A DNA stretch of 64,000 nt from Paguma larvata. Taxonomy: Eukaryota; Chordata; Mammalia; Carnivora; Viverridae. Under the pieces are notes generated by a model. It worked only from the letters and a program-made list of their open reading frames with translations, made no database searches and was not told the DNA's origin. The stretch is from the NCBI GenBank assembly GCA_030068075.1, contig CM057829.1:85303132-85367131 (forward strand). The letters are read 5' to 3'. Within the stretch, counting starts at the first letter, position 1. Every line of letters begins with the position of its first letter. Of the stretch, positions 23,404-38,700 are shown in pieces. The position numbers were made by a program, and so were the translations under genes.

Positions 23404-26400
23404 ATTGAATCAGTATGGTTATACCAATCAAAGATACAGATTTTATAATATAGGTCTTAGTGACTCTTCACCCAAACTTTTTTAAAAAGCCCGTTTTCAT
23501 ACCTTGTTAGGTTTGTTAAACACCAAATGTATCAAGTGCATTTTAAAACTTATTTCCCCAGGTTGTCAGAGCGGAACTGCATTGAGATTGTGAATAAATT
23601 GATTGCTCAGAAACAGCTAGATGTTGTTCACACACTCGATGGGAAGGAATATATTACTCCAGCCCAAATTAGCAAAGAAATGAGAGATGAGCTACATGTC
23701 CGAGGAGGTAAGTAATTCCTTAGTTTTTTTTTTCCTTCTGGTTATTTGGAAGAGGGGCAAAAAAACTTAAAACATAAATAATAAATTATTTGGAGGGTAT
23801 GGAACACTCTTCTCAATTGCTAATATGTAAATCAACCTTATTTTTAAGAGCTTCAGGTAAAGATGATCATATAATTTAAATGAAGTCAAATATTGTCACT
23901 TTACAAAATAGCATCTTTTATTATTTTGAGTTATGTGTTCTGTATGTGAATTAATCAACAGTTCCTATTCGTGAATTTATTGCATGACTCAGGGGAGGGT
24001 ACTTAGCTGTCTGTTATCAGGTGGTAATTATGAAAGGAGAACAGAGATTTTTCAAGGATTACAGATTGTTGAAAATCAGAGCTATACTACTATTTTTTCG
24101 AAAAAATTTCCTTTAAGTATTTGCAGATTAGGAAATGATACGGTACTATACCTATATATCGTAGGAAATGCAATTCTAAGCATATAAAAAAAGGTTTTGT
24201 TTTTCTTCTTTTTTTTTAAATTTGAACTACCGAGCAAATTTGAACACTATTTGATTAAATATAAGCAACTATGAAAACAACTCATCAGATGTTATCAGAT
24301 ATAGCCATGGTGTTGGTTCACCTTACTCCACAGTGCTAATAAAATATTAGCTATCATTTGGAATACTTGACAGATTTTCTTTTGCCAACACGTGGAAATC
24401 TACTCATTCCAAAAATTTTAAAAACGAGTTCATCTGAATTTAATTGTCAGTATCTCTTTGGTACAATAGATAAATTGTGCCAGGGAGAGACATCTTAATT
24501 CCATAGAGCTGGCCAACTTGTGTATCAATTGATGTTCGTTAGTGGCCTGATGTGACAAATGAAATTTCAAAAATAAATTATTGCCTGTGCCTTCAGCCGT
24601 GAAGAATTATTCAACTAATGGTTTGTATTTTGAAAACATTAATTATTGTAGCTTTATGTGCTTTGAAGGAGGACTTCGACTGTCCAAAATGTAAATCTCT
24701 TGAAATTTACAGTTTTGGCTGGATATACTTCTATGTAACTTAAAGTCAATGAATATCTTTTCTTTAAAGGTCGAGTAAACATTGTTGATCTACAACAGGT
24801 AAATTTTAAATTTATATAATTTTTCCTTTCTCAATTTTTGATACTATGACTTAAGAATTCACTAATACTGGTACCTTATTTTGTATACTTGTGAAGAAAT
24901 AGTTTTATATCCCTCACTAACATATTAAATTAATTTAATAAGTTCTGACATATTGAATTGATTTAGTAGGTTCTTCTCAGTTATTTGCTTATTCTTTACC
25001 AAATAAACTCATAGTTATCATTTTTCATAGTAACAGGGTTTAAGTATTTAGGGAGAAAAGTAATGTTCACATTTACTTTAATATATGGAAAGAATAAAGA
25101 CGTATTTTAAAAAGAAGAAGATATTTTTATAAAGTATAAGAGCACATGTCATTGACAAGTTACACTGTATCCAAGAAGCTAGAAAATCTTGTGTAAATCC
25201 TGCTTATTGTGTGACAAGACAGCTTCTCACTGCAGACTTCCCTAGCAAGTGAAAGTGTAGTTGTTCAGAAATGAGAGTAAATAAGTAATAAACCTCAAAT
25301 ATTTTATTTGACTGAGACTTTTCACAGTATTTCAGATTAATTTGAAATTCATCTAAGAGAAAGTAAGTTTTTAAAAAGATAGTTTGGGGCACTTGCGTGG
25401 TTCTGTTGACTCTTGGTTTTGGCCCAGGTCATGATCTCACCGATCGCGAGTTTGAGCCCCACGTCAGGCTCTGTGCAGTCAGTGCAGAGCCTGCTTGGAA
25501 TTCTCTCTCTCCCTCTCTTTGCCTCTGTCCCACTCATGCAGCCTCTCTCTTAAAATGAATAAACTTAAAAAAAAATGTTATAAAAATTAAAAAGTAGTTC
25601 TAACATATAGTTTCAAACTCCAGAAACAATATAAACTTATCGTTAATAGAATTTGATTTTTTTTTCAGGTAATCAATGTGGATCTGACTCATATTGAAAG
25701 TAGAATTGGTGACATTGTAAAATCAGAAAAGCATGTTCAGCTAGTGCTGGGACAACTGATAGATGAGTAAGTACAATGTTTATGAACACTTTTTTGTGCT
25801 TATTTTTTTTCCCATAGTGTTTAAATTTAGAACAGTGGTGACCAGTTTGGCATTTTGTTTAGAACTCATAGTGCTGATTTTCATTTTTGATATCATTGTA
25901 TTTAAAGAGTAAGTGCTTGGGGCACCAGGGTGACTCAGTTGGTTAAGTATCCCTGCTATTCAGTTTTGGCTCAGGTCATAATATCAAGGTCATGAAATTG
26001 AGCCTTGCCTCAGCTCCGTGCTGAGCATGGAACCTGCTTAAGAGTCTCTCTCTGCCTCTCCCTCTATCTCTCCCGCACTCACTCTCTTTCTCTCTTTCTC
26101 TCTCTCAAAGAAAAAAAAGTAAGTAAGTGCTTAATTGTATGGAGTACTTGGGTATAATAAAAAATTTGATTTTTTTTTCTATTCAAGCAACACAAAACAT
26201 AATTTTTACAGTCTTTCCTCTATGATCTTAATTCTGGAAGCACATTTGTTCCAAAAATATTAATGAAAAATGACTGCAGAATTTACATTGTTAAAAAAAA
26301 TCTCAGCATTTATCATTTGGTTAACCTTACATTAATTACATTGATAAGAAAAATAATTTTCAGAATATGAATAATGAATTATGTTTACCTACACATACCC

Positions 26401-29400
26401 TATTCATTATTTCCTGAGCATACCTTATTGCACATAAAAGAGGAAAATCATTAATCCTAATTTTTTTTTTTTAACTATTAGCAACTACTTGGATCAATTG
26501 GCAGAAGAGGTAAACGATAAATTGCAAGAAAGTGGTCAGGTCACCATATCAGAACTGTGTAAGAGCTACGATCTTCCTGGAAACTTTCTGACACAGGTGC
26601 TTTTTCTTAATAGTATAGTGTCTTTCAGATAAATAAAGAATTTTAATTGGAAGAAAAAAAACTAGACTTTCTCACCATTAACTTTTTGCAAGTGTTCGAC
26701 TATTTTGGCGGATATTTCCAATACATGGATGGCTCTGATGAGACCATTTAAAAATGATTATTTCTTTGTTCTTAAAATAGTTTGACATTTTATAATTACA
26801 GACATTTATTTTGTACACTGAAAAGTGTATGTGCTTTGGAGTTAAACAGACTTTGATTTGAATTCTATTTATGCCACTGCTTAGTTATTCGATGTTGGGA
26901 AAATTATTCTACCTCTTTTATGCTTCAATTTACATATCTTTAAAATGGGAATAATAGTCATTTTCTTAGACTTCAATAAGGTTATATACATGGTGTATCT
27001 AGTGACATGTCTGGCACAATGGAGATACTCAATAAATGATGGTTTTGTTTTGCATTTACTATAATAAATAAAGGCAAAGCCAAATATCTTTGGTATATAT
27101 CTCTTTAAGAAAATCCAACTTACAAAAATTTACCAAACCATAATTGCATGAGATTAATTTATAATATGTATAAATTATACATATAATATATAATATAATT
27201 TATATTATAAATTATGTATAATATATAATTTAATTTTATATAATATATAATTTATTTTCTCTATATAAATTATATATAATGTATAATTTAATTTGTATAT
27301 AATTAATAAAATTATATATAATTTTAATTTATAATAATATAGTATGTATTATATAATATATTAATGACTGCAGAATTATATTAATTATAATATACATATT
27401 ATATATAAATTATATGTAATAAATTATATATTCTTATGATTTAATTTATATATATAAATTATATATATAATATAGATTTAAGAGAGTGATTTCCTATAGT
27501 TGTATCTAAAATGCTGTTTGAATATAGATCTGTTTTTACAGAACATATCAGGAGCCTAAGTTTTAAGTGAGCAAATATATGTTAATCACAGAAGGTCAAA
27601 AAATATATTTTTAAAACACTTTTTAAAAGTATCAAAACAGCCCCAAATAATTTCTTATAAAACCGTGCTATTGATATATTTTGGAAATATATATGGTTTT
27701 TTTTAACATTTTTCAGTTCTAGTTTTTCTAAATATCACAGGCAGTATTCTAAGAAGTCATTAAGAAATTGTTTGAAATGCATTTTTTTATACCAGACAAC
27801 TATCAACCAGGCTGCCTTGAGTAGTTTTAACTTATCTTGGGATGTGAAATATGTCCAGACTTAATTCAGATGTACCTGACCCCAGTCATAGTATAGCTTT
27901 GGAGAAATCCTCTCTCGTGGTTACCAGAAAACCATGTCTGCCAGTGTAGATCTCTGGGCACAGGTAACTTATTAATAATTACATCAGAGAAGGTAACTTT
28001 TTACTTCTTTTGTTTCTCTAGGTTTCAGAATCTTGGAATAACATTTATTTTACTCAGTGTTTAAAGCTCCAGATAGGATCTTCTTCAAGACTCATGTATA
28101 TGTCTTACTGTCTGGATGTTTCAGGCTGTCTATATCTAGAAAAATTGGTTAATCTTTCAATTTTATTTTACATTACAAATAGCCATTCTTACCAAGTAGT
28201 TAAGCCTTTACATATCAGCTATTTGACTCATTCAGTTGTTTGCCCTGCTGTGAGATTATGAAGTTTCCTAGATCCTAAATCTTCATTTTAGCTTACACAG
28301 CCTATGAATTTGTGCTTGTTGAAGTTTCTCAATCATGTGGTTAATGCAGCATCAACATGCATTGTGCCTTTAAAATAAGACTATACAAATGTATATGTAG
28401 AATTTTGTCCTTTCAAATTAACAAAAATTTGCATCTTAACCCTCAGGCACTAACTCAGCGACTAGGTAGAATTATTAATGGACACATTGATCTTGATAAC
28501 AGAGGAGTAATATTTACTGAAGCTTTTGTGGCTCGACATAGAGCGCGCATCCGCGGACTGTTCAGTGCTATTACCCGGTAAGCCTGTTTTAAAGTGTGTG
28601 TATTTGGGGGCACCTGGGTGCCTTAGTCAGTTACGCATCCAACTCTTGACTTGGCTCAGGTCATGATCTCACGGTTCATGAGTTTGAGGCCCACGTTGGG
28701 CTCTGTGCAGACAGCGCAGAGCCTGCTTGGGATTCTCTGTCTCTCTCTCTCTGCTCCTTTCTTGCTTGTATTCTCTCTCTTAAAATAAATAATAATAAAT
28801 AAAATAAAGTATGTATATTTTTACATTTCTTTGATCATGGCTTGCTTTTCTTTTTTTCTATCAGCTTTTTTTCTTTTTCTTTTTGTTTTTTGTTTTTTGT
28901 TTCTTTTATTAAAATCTCATTCAGGACCCTAGGATCTTAGACATATAGAAGGGTAGGTAACTTCTGGGACTGAAGATTCCAGAGCCCTAGAATCTAGCCA
29001 AACTCTCTCCAAGCCACATCTCCTCCCCCTCCCTACCTTAATCACCCTCATGGGCCCAGATGCAGGTCTGCAGAACACCCAGATCAGTATACAAAGTCAT
29101 CCTGGGATCATGGAAGGAGCTTGCAGTTTAAAGTCAGAAGTCCTCGCTCTATCACATAATAACCATGTGAGCTGAAGAAGATAAGTCAGTCTCCTAACTC
29201 CTTTGAGCCTCAGATGGGGCTACATGATTTTAGAACCCTTTTTACTAAATAACATTCTACAATTGTAATGGATAACAATGTTAATTTCAAAATCACTTTA
29301 ACTTTCCTAAAGTGAGAATTTTGAAATGTTTGGAGCCTGAATGACATTCCAATATGGAATTAAGAAAACCTACTTTCTTAATTATCTCCTCTCTCCTGTG

Positions 29401-32400
29401 TCATTAACATTATCTCAGTGGTTTTTGGATCCAGATTTCCCCCATTTTAAAACAGTCAAACCTTTCTCAACCCCATATTCTACCCCATCTACCATCTTGT
29501 TTGTCCCTTTCCCTGAAGTGAACCTTCTCAAGAGTTCATGTCTATCTACATTTACTATCTCGGTTTTCTTACCTCTGTCGCTTCTCAACTCACCCAAGTC
29601 AACTTACAAAGCAATAATGTCAGTGTCATGAACTGTAGTGGATGCTTTCTGTCCTTGTTTTACTTGACTTTGCAGCAGCATTCAACTCCAGTTACCTCTT
29701 CCTTCTTTCCTTCTTGAAATGTTCTCATTCCTTTTGTTGTTTTTGTTGTCTTTTTAATACCACACTTTACTGCTTTCTCCTTACCCCTTTGGTTGTGCCT
29801 TATGTGTCACATTTTTCGGTCTCTTTCTCCTTTCCCTAGCCTTTAAATTTTTGTTTCAGGCCATCATTTCTTCTTACTCCATCGCCGTCTTCCTAGGTGA
29901 CTTTACCTTTCTTTTTTTTAGGTTTTTTATTTATTTATTTTGAGAGAGAGAGAGTATATGGGAGGGGCAGAGAGAAAGGGAGAGACAGAATCTCAATCAG
30001 GCTCCACCCTGTCAGCGCAGAGCCCAGTGCAGGGCTCAAACTCACTAGCCGCAGGATCATGACCTGAGCCCAAATCAGAGAGCTGGATGCTTAACCTACT
30101 AAGCCACCCAAGTGCCCTACCTTTCTTTTAAATTTCAGACTTCTATTACCCACCCCACATCTCTGTCGAAATATTTTAAAGTCCCTCTAATTCAGCATAT
30201 TTAAAATAACTCACTATTGCTGAGCTATCCCACCCCATGCCACCTGAATTTATTCTTCCACTTGTATTTCCATTTTACTAGTAAATGTTATTATCCAGTT
30301 GGTTTTGCCACAAACCTGGGAGTCCTCCTTTACATCATCCTTTCCTTCACCGCCTCCTTTTTCAGAACACAAAGGCTTCTGAATTCTGTATTCTAAATAT
30401 TTATATAGTCTTTCCTTGTCTATGACTTTAGTCCATTTTTTAACTGGAGTATTTTAGTAGCTTTCTACCCAGTCTCCCTTCTTCTCTTACTACCTTCCAG
30501 CACTTTTTTTTATATACATGGCAGCCACAGTGATTTCTTTTTGTCATTCAGCAAATCAAAGCATTTTTGAGTACCTAATGCATTCAAGGCACTGGTACAA
30601 AAGACTTGGTTAGAGGCGAGAGCTTGAAATTTAATGCAACCATTTTTTTTAAAATCATCTCACATTACAGAAAAGTTGCAAGAGAACCTTCTTTTTTCTG
30701 TCCTGTTTGACAGGAAGTTCCTGACACAGTGTTCCATCACCACAATTACTTTCGTGTGTGTGTCCTACAAAGAAGGGCACTGTCCTGTATAATCACATAA
30801 CTGTAATACAAACATCAAAATATTGATACATTAGTACCATCCACTCCTTGGATCTCATTCATGTTTTACCAGTTTTCCAATAATATCCTTTATAGTAAAG
30901 GATCCGGTTCACAATCACACATTGTATTTGATTGTCATGTCTTCTTATACACTTTTGATCTGGAACACTTTTTAAAAAAAAAAAAAAACTGTCTTTTTTT
31001 TTTTTTTTTTTTTTTACTCTCATGACCTTGAAGATTTTGAAAATCACAGGCCAGTTATTTTTTAAAATGTTCAGTTTTGTTCATCTGCCATTTTTTCATT
31101 CTGATATTCAGGTTATGCATCTTTGATAGGAATATAACTGAAGTAATTCTGTGCTCTTGTCATTGAGTCCTATCAGGTGGTAAACAGTTTAGATTTTGTA
31201 GTTACTGATGGTGTGCATTATAACTTCTTAATAAGCAGACATTATCTGTTAGGATTCTCATAAAGATACTTGTTTTTCCCTTGTAATTGAGTATTTTTGG
31301 GGAGGGCAGTTTGAAATCATGTAAGTTATCCTCTTTTTTATCAAACTTTCAGTTTGCTCATTTATATAAATCACTATGGACTCATGGCTTCCTGTTTTAT
31401 TCATTGGATTAAACTCAGTAATTATCATTACTTAGATATCTTTTAATTGGCTCTGATTTAGCTATTGGCCCACCCTTTAGACTGGATTCTGTGTCGTTTT
31501 AATCCTTCAGGCTGCATTCTATGTCCTTTTAATATGTCTCCATGATTCTTGGGAGCACTTCTTTCTGGTACAACTAAAAGTTCCAGGCTCAGTTCATATT
31601 TTCCTTGTCCCAACCCTGGAATCAGCCATTTCCTCAAGGAACTGGTTCTTTTCAGTGTGCTATTTACAGACCAAGATCTGGACACTAAATTATTTACTGC
31701 TATTTGGCTGTCACTACTCCCAAGCCCTCTCTCTCAGCAGACAGGTTAAGGGATACATACACACATGTGTTTACACCCCTCTCTCTATCTGTATTTTTCT
31801 TTTTTATGTGTATCAAAAACCATGAGTTCACACTGATACTTGCAGTTCCAAGCCCCCATTAGTGTTGCTCTAGTTTTCTCCTTTTCCATATTTGCTGCTT
31901 CCTTTTTGACCATGAGAAACCTAGTTCCAGGTATTCTGAATATACAGTCAATCCTTGAACAATGCAGAGGTTAGGGGCATCGACTTCCCACCCACAAGAG
32001 TTGAAAATCTGCGAATAACTTTTGACTCCCTCAAAATTAACTGTTAACAGCCTACTGTTTACCAGAAACCTTACCAATGCAATGACAAATAGTTGAGTAA
32101 TGCATCTTTTATATGTTTACATGTATTATATACCATAGTCTTTTATAAAGTAACCTACAGAAAAGAAAATATTATTAAGAAAATCATAACAGAAAATACA
32201 CATAATAACATTCTCTCTCTATGTATAGAGAGAGAACGTATGTATGTATAAAATCCACGAATAAGGTGGGCCCATGCAGTTCAAATCCACATTGTTCAAG
32301 AGTCAGATATATTTACTTATTTGATTAATTCCCCTTTATGTGACTGAGCTCCCACTGCAGCTACAGCTCTCTTCCCTATATGGATGCATTCCTTTCTTCG

Positions 32401-32700
32401 CATAAGCTATGACAGCTTGAACCTAATCACCCTCCTGACACAAGAAACTGGTAACAGTAGTTGTTTCTGGGAAAAGAACTGCGTAGCTGAGTGATAAAAA
32501 ATGGAGGGGGCTTCAGTGTTGTAACTTTTGTACTCTTTATTACTCAGTCAAAAAATTAAAAACTAAAAATATAGGGGCACCTGGGTAGCTCAGTCAATTA
32601 AGCGTCTGACTCTTGATTTCGGCTCAGGGTCATGATCTCGTGGTTTGTGAGATCAAGTCCTATGTTGGGCTCTGTGCTGTCAGTACAGAGCTTCCTTGGG

Positions 32701-32752
<52 letters not shown>

Positions 32753-35676
32753 GCCCCTCCTCCATTTGTGTGCATGTGCATGCTCTTTCCTTCTCTTCAA
32801 AATAAAAAAATATTTCTAAAAATGCTAAAAATATATTCTCCTATTTACAAATATTTATCTTTTTTTTTTTACTAAGTATTGTGGTGAGTGTAGTTATCAT
32901 CAGGTTCAGCAAACAACATTTTTTTCTGACTCATAATAGCCCCGTGTTTCTCTGTGTAGAGGCATTATCAAACCAGGAGGACAAAATAAATGCTGAGCCT
33001 CAAAAGATGTTGCTAAGCTATGTGGCTTCCAGGTAGTTCTGCTTAAAGTACCTTATTGTCATATTTGTCTCTTAAATATAAGGAACCACCCCCACTTTTC
33101 TGGTCTAACTTCAGAGAAAACAACTCCATCTCTGATTTACAAAGGGTTTATATTGTTGTTTTAGATAGTCTAGAAAGAACAGCACGAAATAATTAGAACA
33201 GTGAGATGTATAGGTATACCAACTACATTGTATTCCAAATTGAAATAAAAATTCAACAGCTAAGTTTTATTGTACAAAAAAGGCTAGAAATTTTGTGCAA
33301 TTTGATTAAACATTTACTAAACACCTACAGTAAGTTAGGAGCCCAGAAATTTTAACATAAAGTCCTTCAAAAAGCCCTTTACATTTTTGTAGGGATGTAT
33401 TCAGGTGGAAAGTAACAGAAGACACAAAAAAACAAAACATGAGAAAGTTGTAATAATTATAGACGGAGGAAAGCAACCTTCACTGAGCACCTAAATGGAC
33501 CTACTTGGTTTAGGGGCTCTAGATAATGTAGCTAAAAAAGTAGGGTACAGCAGTTTAATAAAAAACAAATTAATCTACATAAGAATTTGGTAAAAATAAT
33601 GATTTAGTCAAAAATTCCCAAACATAGGGGTTTTAAATATTAATTCATATTCAGACAAATGTTTCTGCTCTCCTAAGTTTGTCATAGAAAAAATTTATAA
33701 CATCTTGAATAATCAACAATAGAGGATTGAGTACTTGAAATAACTTAAAAGTCTCTTAATTATATGCATAAAAATAAAAACATAGGCTAAACCCAAAATA
33801 GAAAACAGGCATAATTGACTTAAATAGGGAAAATATATATAGTCAGAAAAAGAAAGTCTAAGTTATTTTCTTTATATTTTCCCTTACTTAAAATAAAAGA
33901 TAATTATTATAAAAGAAAAGGACTCACAGGGATCTACCCAAAAGAAATGAAGAGATATGTCCACACAAAGACATGAACACAAATGTCGTAGCAGCTATTA
34001 TTCATAATAGCCCCAAACTGGAAATAATCCAAAAGTCCATCCACTGATGGGCGGATAAACAAAATGTAGAAGTCTCTCCATACAGTGGAATGTATACTGA
34101 TTCACGCTTCGTAATGCACAAACCTCAAAACAATGCTAAGTGAAAGAAACTAGACATGAGAGACCTCATGTTGAGTCCATCTCTGTGAAATTTCTACAAA
34201 GGCAAATATATAGAGGCAGAAAGCAGATCGGAGTTTCTCTAGGACTAGGGTGGAGGGAACTGGGAATTAACTGAAAACATCTATGAAGAAACTGTGGGTG
34301 ATGGAAACATTTTAAGACTCAAGAGCTATTAGTGATTGTTTCTCAACTTTATGAATTTATTAAGATGATTTGTATAGAATTGATTAGACTTATGATATGT
34401 AAATTATACTTCACTAAACCTGTTGTTGTTTTTTTTCTTTAAAAAGACATATGCAGTCATTATAGAACATAGTGGTAAGTAGGGCACCTGGGTGGCTCAG
34501 TCAGTTAAGTACCCAACTTCGGCTCAGGTCATGATCTCAAGGTTCATGAGTTCGAGCCCCACGTCAGGCTCTCTGCTGTCAATGCAGAGCCTGCTTCAGA
34601 TCCTCTGTTTCCCTTACTCTATTCTGCCTCCAGCCTCTCTCTCTCAAAAAGAAATTAACATAAAAAGATTAAAAAGAAAATTGTGGTAAGCAAAAAGGAA
34701 GTCTCCAAGTCTCAGCTAATCTGAGAGTAGATCATTCCAGATTCCTTTCAATACATATAGGATTTCATTTTTATTCAAAAACAGAATCCTGTAACATTCA
34801 CTTGACTATCCTCAGGTGGGGGAAGAGCCTCCCGGAGAGAAAGAATAGAATGAAGAAAAACAAAGTAAAGGCAGATCAAGTATCACTAAATCAGAGGTGG
34901 AAAGCTTGTAAAAAAGTAAAGTGATCCTGAATTGTGGAGACAGATCAGTTCCCCTGGAATTCCAATAGTGTAATTCTGATGAAGGATGTAAAATGTGGTG
35001 GGTTTTTTTTTTTTGCCTTCATTTTTTTTCTTGGAAATTAATTGGTTTTTGGGGCGCCTGGGTGGCTCAGTTGATTAAGCGTCTGACTTTGGCTCAGGTC
35101 ATGATCTCACAACTTGTGAGTTCCAGCCCTGCGTTAGGCTCTGTGCTGACAGCTCGGAGCCTGGAGCCTGCTTCATATTCTGTGTCTCCCTCTCTCTCTG
35201 GCCCTCCCCTGCTCATTCTCTGTCTGTCTCTTTCTCTCTCTCAAAAATAAATTTAAAAAAATTTTTTTTAAGTTTTAAATTAATCGGTATTTTTCATAAA
35301 CTAGTCATCCTAATTATTATTGTTTTTTTAATTCATAAACATGCGTAACTGTATAATTAGTAAGAAGTTCTTTTTCTTTCTTTTCATAAAGGCCTACAGC
35401 AGTGAATTCTCTCATTTCAAAATACGGATTTCAAGAGCAGCTGCTTTACTGTGAGTTTACTTTAAATTATATGTCACTTAATTAGCTGCTGATTAGACTA
35501 TTAATGTAAAACTTACTAATTTTTCATATTTTTGCCTCCTTTAATGTTAAAACTTACATAACTGAAAGATTTATAGCTGAAAAGTTTCCCTATACAAATT
35601 TTAATGTGCATATTATCTGTTATATCCACCAAATATTTAGTGTTGGCTTACCTCCAGAGGAGCAGAATGAAAAAAA

Positions 35677-35717
<41 letters not shown>

Positions 35718-38700
35718 ATACTGCTATGTGTATACATTCATAGAGATAGATTTAAAATTGTAGGATTAAGAATAATTTTCACTTTGTTTCTTACAGATTT
35801 TTACTGTATTTTCTAACATGAAAGTTAATAATGTTCATCTAAAAAATTTTTTTAGAGGGGCCAGGCTACCTTAGTAGAGCATGTGACTCTTGATCTCAGG
35901 GTCATGATTTCAAGCCCCGCATTGGGCAAAGAGCTTACTTAAAAAGTGAATGAATGAATAAATGAATGAATAAAATATTTTTAAAATAAAAAATTTTTAC
36001 AAACAGGATAATACCAATAAAAACATACTTTTAACATTCAAACAGCATTGTAATATTTCCAAAATAGTCTTGGTTCATTACTGATATTATGTGTGAAGTT
36101 CTTATCAGGTTTCAAGGGATTTTTTTAAAACTTTGTTGGAATAATTTTTAAAAACAATGACTTAATCTTTCAGTTCAGATATCTGTGCAAATAGAAGAAT
36201 TAAAATGAAGAATGGAAAAGAAATCCATGGATAAAACAAAAACTTAATTTTCATTCACTATATTTTTCAGATTATGGAGTTAAATTTAAATTTTTAAGAG
36301 AAATTTAAAATGTGACATCTATTGGAATCTACTAATTGGAGATTGGTGGGATTTCATTATCATGTGTAGTTCTTCAAATAATAATTGATAACTTGATAAC
36401 TTAGGTCTTTAACATAGATTTATGTTGTATAGTCACAGAATTTAAAATTATGTGTTGCAGTTTGTTGAAAAATCTACTTTTCTAATGTACTATAATTTAC
36501 TCAGCATTGAAATCCTGAAATTCATTTGTAAACTCATTTTTATTTCTGGGAAAGGCTAATTGTCATAAACATTTCTTTGCCAGGCGTCTTATGACTGTGC
36601 TTGCTGATTCACTGGGAAATAACTCCTTCCTATCTGCTTTGTCTTTTTCAGGGGACTTTAATATTAAACGAGATGTTTAGTTAGATACTGTGGGTTAAAT
36701 AAGAAGCATATATTTTACGTTAATGACAGTACTATCCAGTTCTCAGACTGACATCAGTCTTTTGATGATGATGGTGATTGATGATGATGACGATTGATGA
36801 TGGTGGTGGTGGTGGTTGTGATATTTACTGAGTAGTTATTCACTTAACTTGAATACAACAACTCTGTGAGACAGTTATTGTGTCCCTATTTCATGACTGA
36901 GAAAACTGAGGCATAACTAAATGACTTGCACGGTTCTTGTCAGTGAGTAAGTGACAGGGTTGAGGTTTAGACTTAGGGTGTGTAGATTCAGATTCACCCT
37001 CTTAACCATGGCATTATACTTCTCCTACATGTGTTCCTTCAATTTAAACAGTAGAAATATAATGCATCAAAATTTTCATGACTGTATTTCACACAGTGGA
37101 TTCTAATGTGGTCCAGGTACCCTGAGTTTTCCAAATATGAGAAAATTGAACTTGGTAACACCAGTGATTGCATATTAACTATTCTCAAAGTGTTTAGTCA
37201 TCCACTTTCAAACATATCATAAGATAAATAATAGCATGATTGTTTCCACAAAATTACTCTAAATAAAAAATTCAACATTAGTATTAACTAGTTCGAGTTA
37301 CAAGTTCAGCACCTTTAGCTAGTTGCCAAAACATCCTGAATTTATGACCTCAGTATATTCTTATAAACGGCAGGAAAGTTTTGTCTAAAACATAGTGTCT
37401 TCATTTATGCAATTTAAGCTTCAAATTGCTTTTTTTAGGGTAAGAATAACTAAATTGTGAAATAGTACCTACTTGTTGACGTTTATACCTTCTCTGATTT
37501 ATTTCTGTTTGGTTTGTTAAGCTGTGCTTGAGGAACTCGTTAATAGTGGACGCTTACGAGGCACTGTGGTTGGTGGGAGACAGGATAAGGCGGTGTTCGT
37601 TCCCGACATTTACTCCAGAACGCAGAGTACTTGGGTGGACTCCTTTTTCAGGCAGAATGGCTATCTAGGTAACTGTTTCTTGTTTTCTTTGAAACTAGAA
37701 CTTCTTTCTAATACTACACGCGTCCTTAGAAAGTATTGTATTAGTCCTGGGAGAACACACTTTACTGTTGCCAGCAGATGATAAAGTTTCTCTTTGGTTA
37801 TAAAAGTAGTCACACTGCAGGTTTTTGTTGGTTTTGGAATTGAGTTTAATTTCATAGTTATTGAACAATTGTAACATAAGAAGGCCAAAAGCTGGTATCG
37901 ATTGCTAGCAACATTCTAGCGATATGATACCATTACAACTTCAAGTATATTTTATGAAGTTGCCCAGTTGTTCAATTACATAATCTTGGAAATACTTTAT
38001 TGACTCTCAACTTTACAGTGTTCATTTTTATTAGACATCCACTCCTTCAGAAACCCTGAAAATATTCTTAATTCTGTTTCTAAGGTTCTGTTATTTGGAT
38101 AAAGTAGATAGACTGAATTTCATCATTAAAACGACAGGCAGATATATATACACATATATGTTACACACACACACACACACACACACACGTGTGTGTGTGG
38201 CTTACTTATATATAGATACATGTTGCTCACTTAGCTTGATCAATTTCATAACCCAAGTCAAATCATGTAAGAGTTCAGTTCCTTTCTCAGTAATAAACCT
38301 GTAAGACATTAATGTTCAAGTGATTTAAATGTATGCTAGAATACTAGGCTGCATTTATGTTTTTTTGGCTTTCTGTAGTGTACTTTTCAGTTTCTTCAAC
38401 CATGAACTTGGATTAGAACTTCGTTATAATTAATTTTCTGAAATATGATTATTTGGGGATAGAGAGGATAGTAGCTGTCTCCAGTAACTTCAGTGGCTAA
38501 AAATTGAAGTCTTTTTTTTTTTATACTTTTGTTTTATATGCTAAGTCTCTAACTAGTTTAGACTAGAGAATTACTTTGTCCTAAGTTGTCTGATTCCTTC
38601 AGTTAACTGTAATAAGCAAAATAAATTGCAGTATTTGTTTCTTTACTCAAATTATTACATTCCTCCTAAGCCCCATTTCTACTTTATTGCTCTGTAGTTC

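Larger units (their letters stand above)
28578..35391 (+). other. UFL1: UFL1 intron 6 (6.8 kb, repeat-rich)
   Basis: The largest UFL1 intron. It holds SINEs at 28606, 29916 (antisense), 32574, 34482 and 35051, a MIR piece (29100-29240), a long sense L2 remnant (about 29420-30545), an L1-like antisense stretch (about 30640-31920), a mariner-type MITE (31945-32307) and an old L1 3' end (33910-34430). The stretch 32836-33900 shows nothing I recognise. Confidence 0.75.
35451..37521 (+). other. UFL1: UFL1 intron 7
   Basis: It contains a (GT)n microsatellite (35679-35714), a short tRNA-type SINE (35857-35995), a (GAT/GGT)n patch (36765-36818) and an antisense MIR (36815-37025). The stretch 36000-36760 shows nothing I recognise. 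Confidence 0.75.

Noticed and set aside
35679..35714. Regular direct repeats considered as a CRISPR-like array
   Set aside because: Simple dinucleotide microsatellite in a mammalian genome; no spacers or cas genes.
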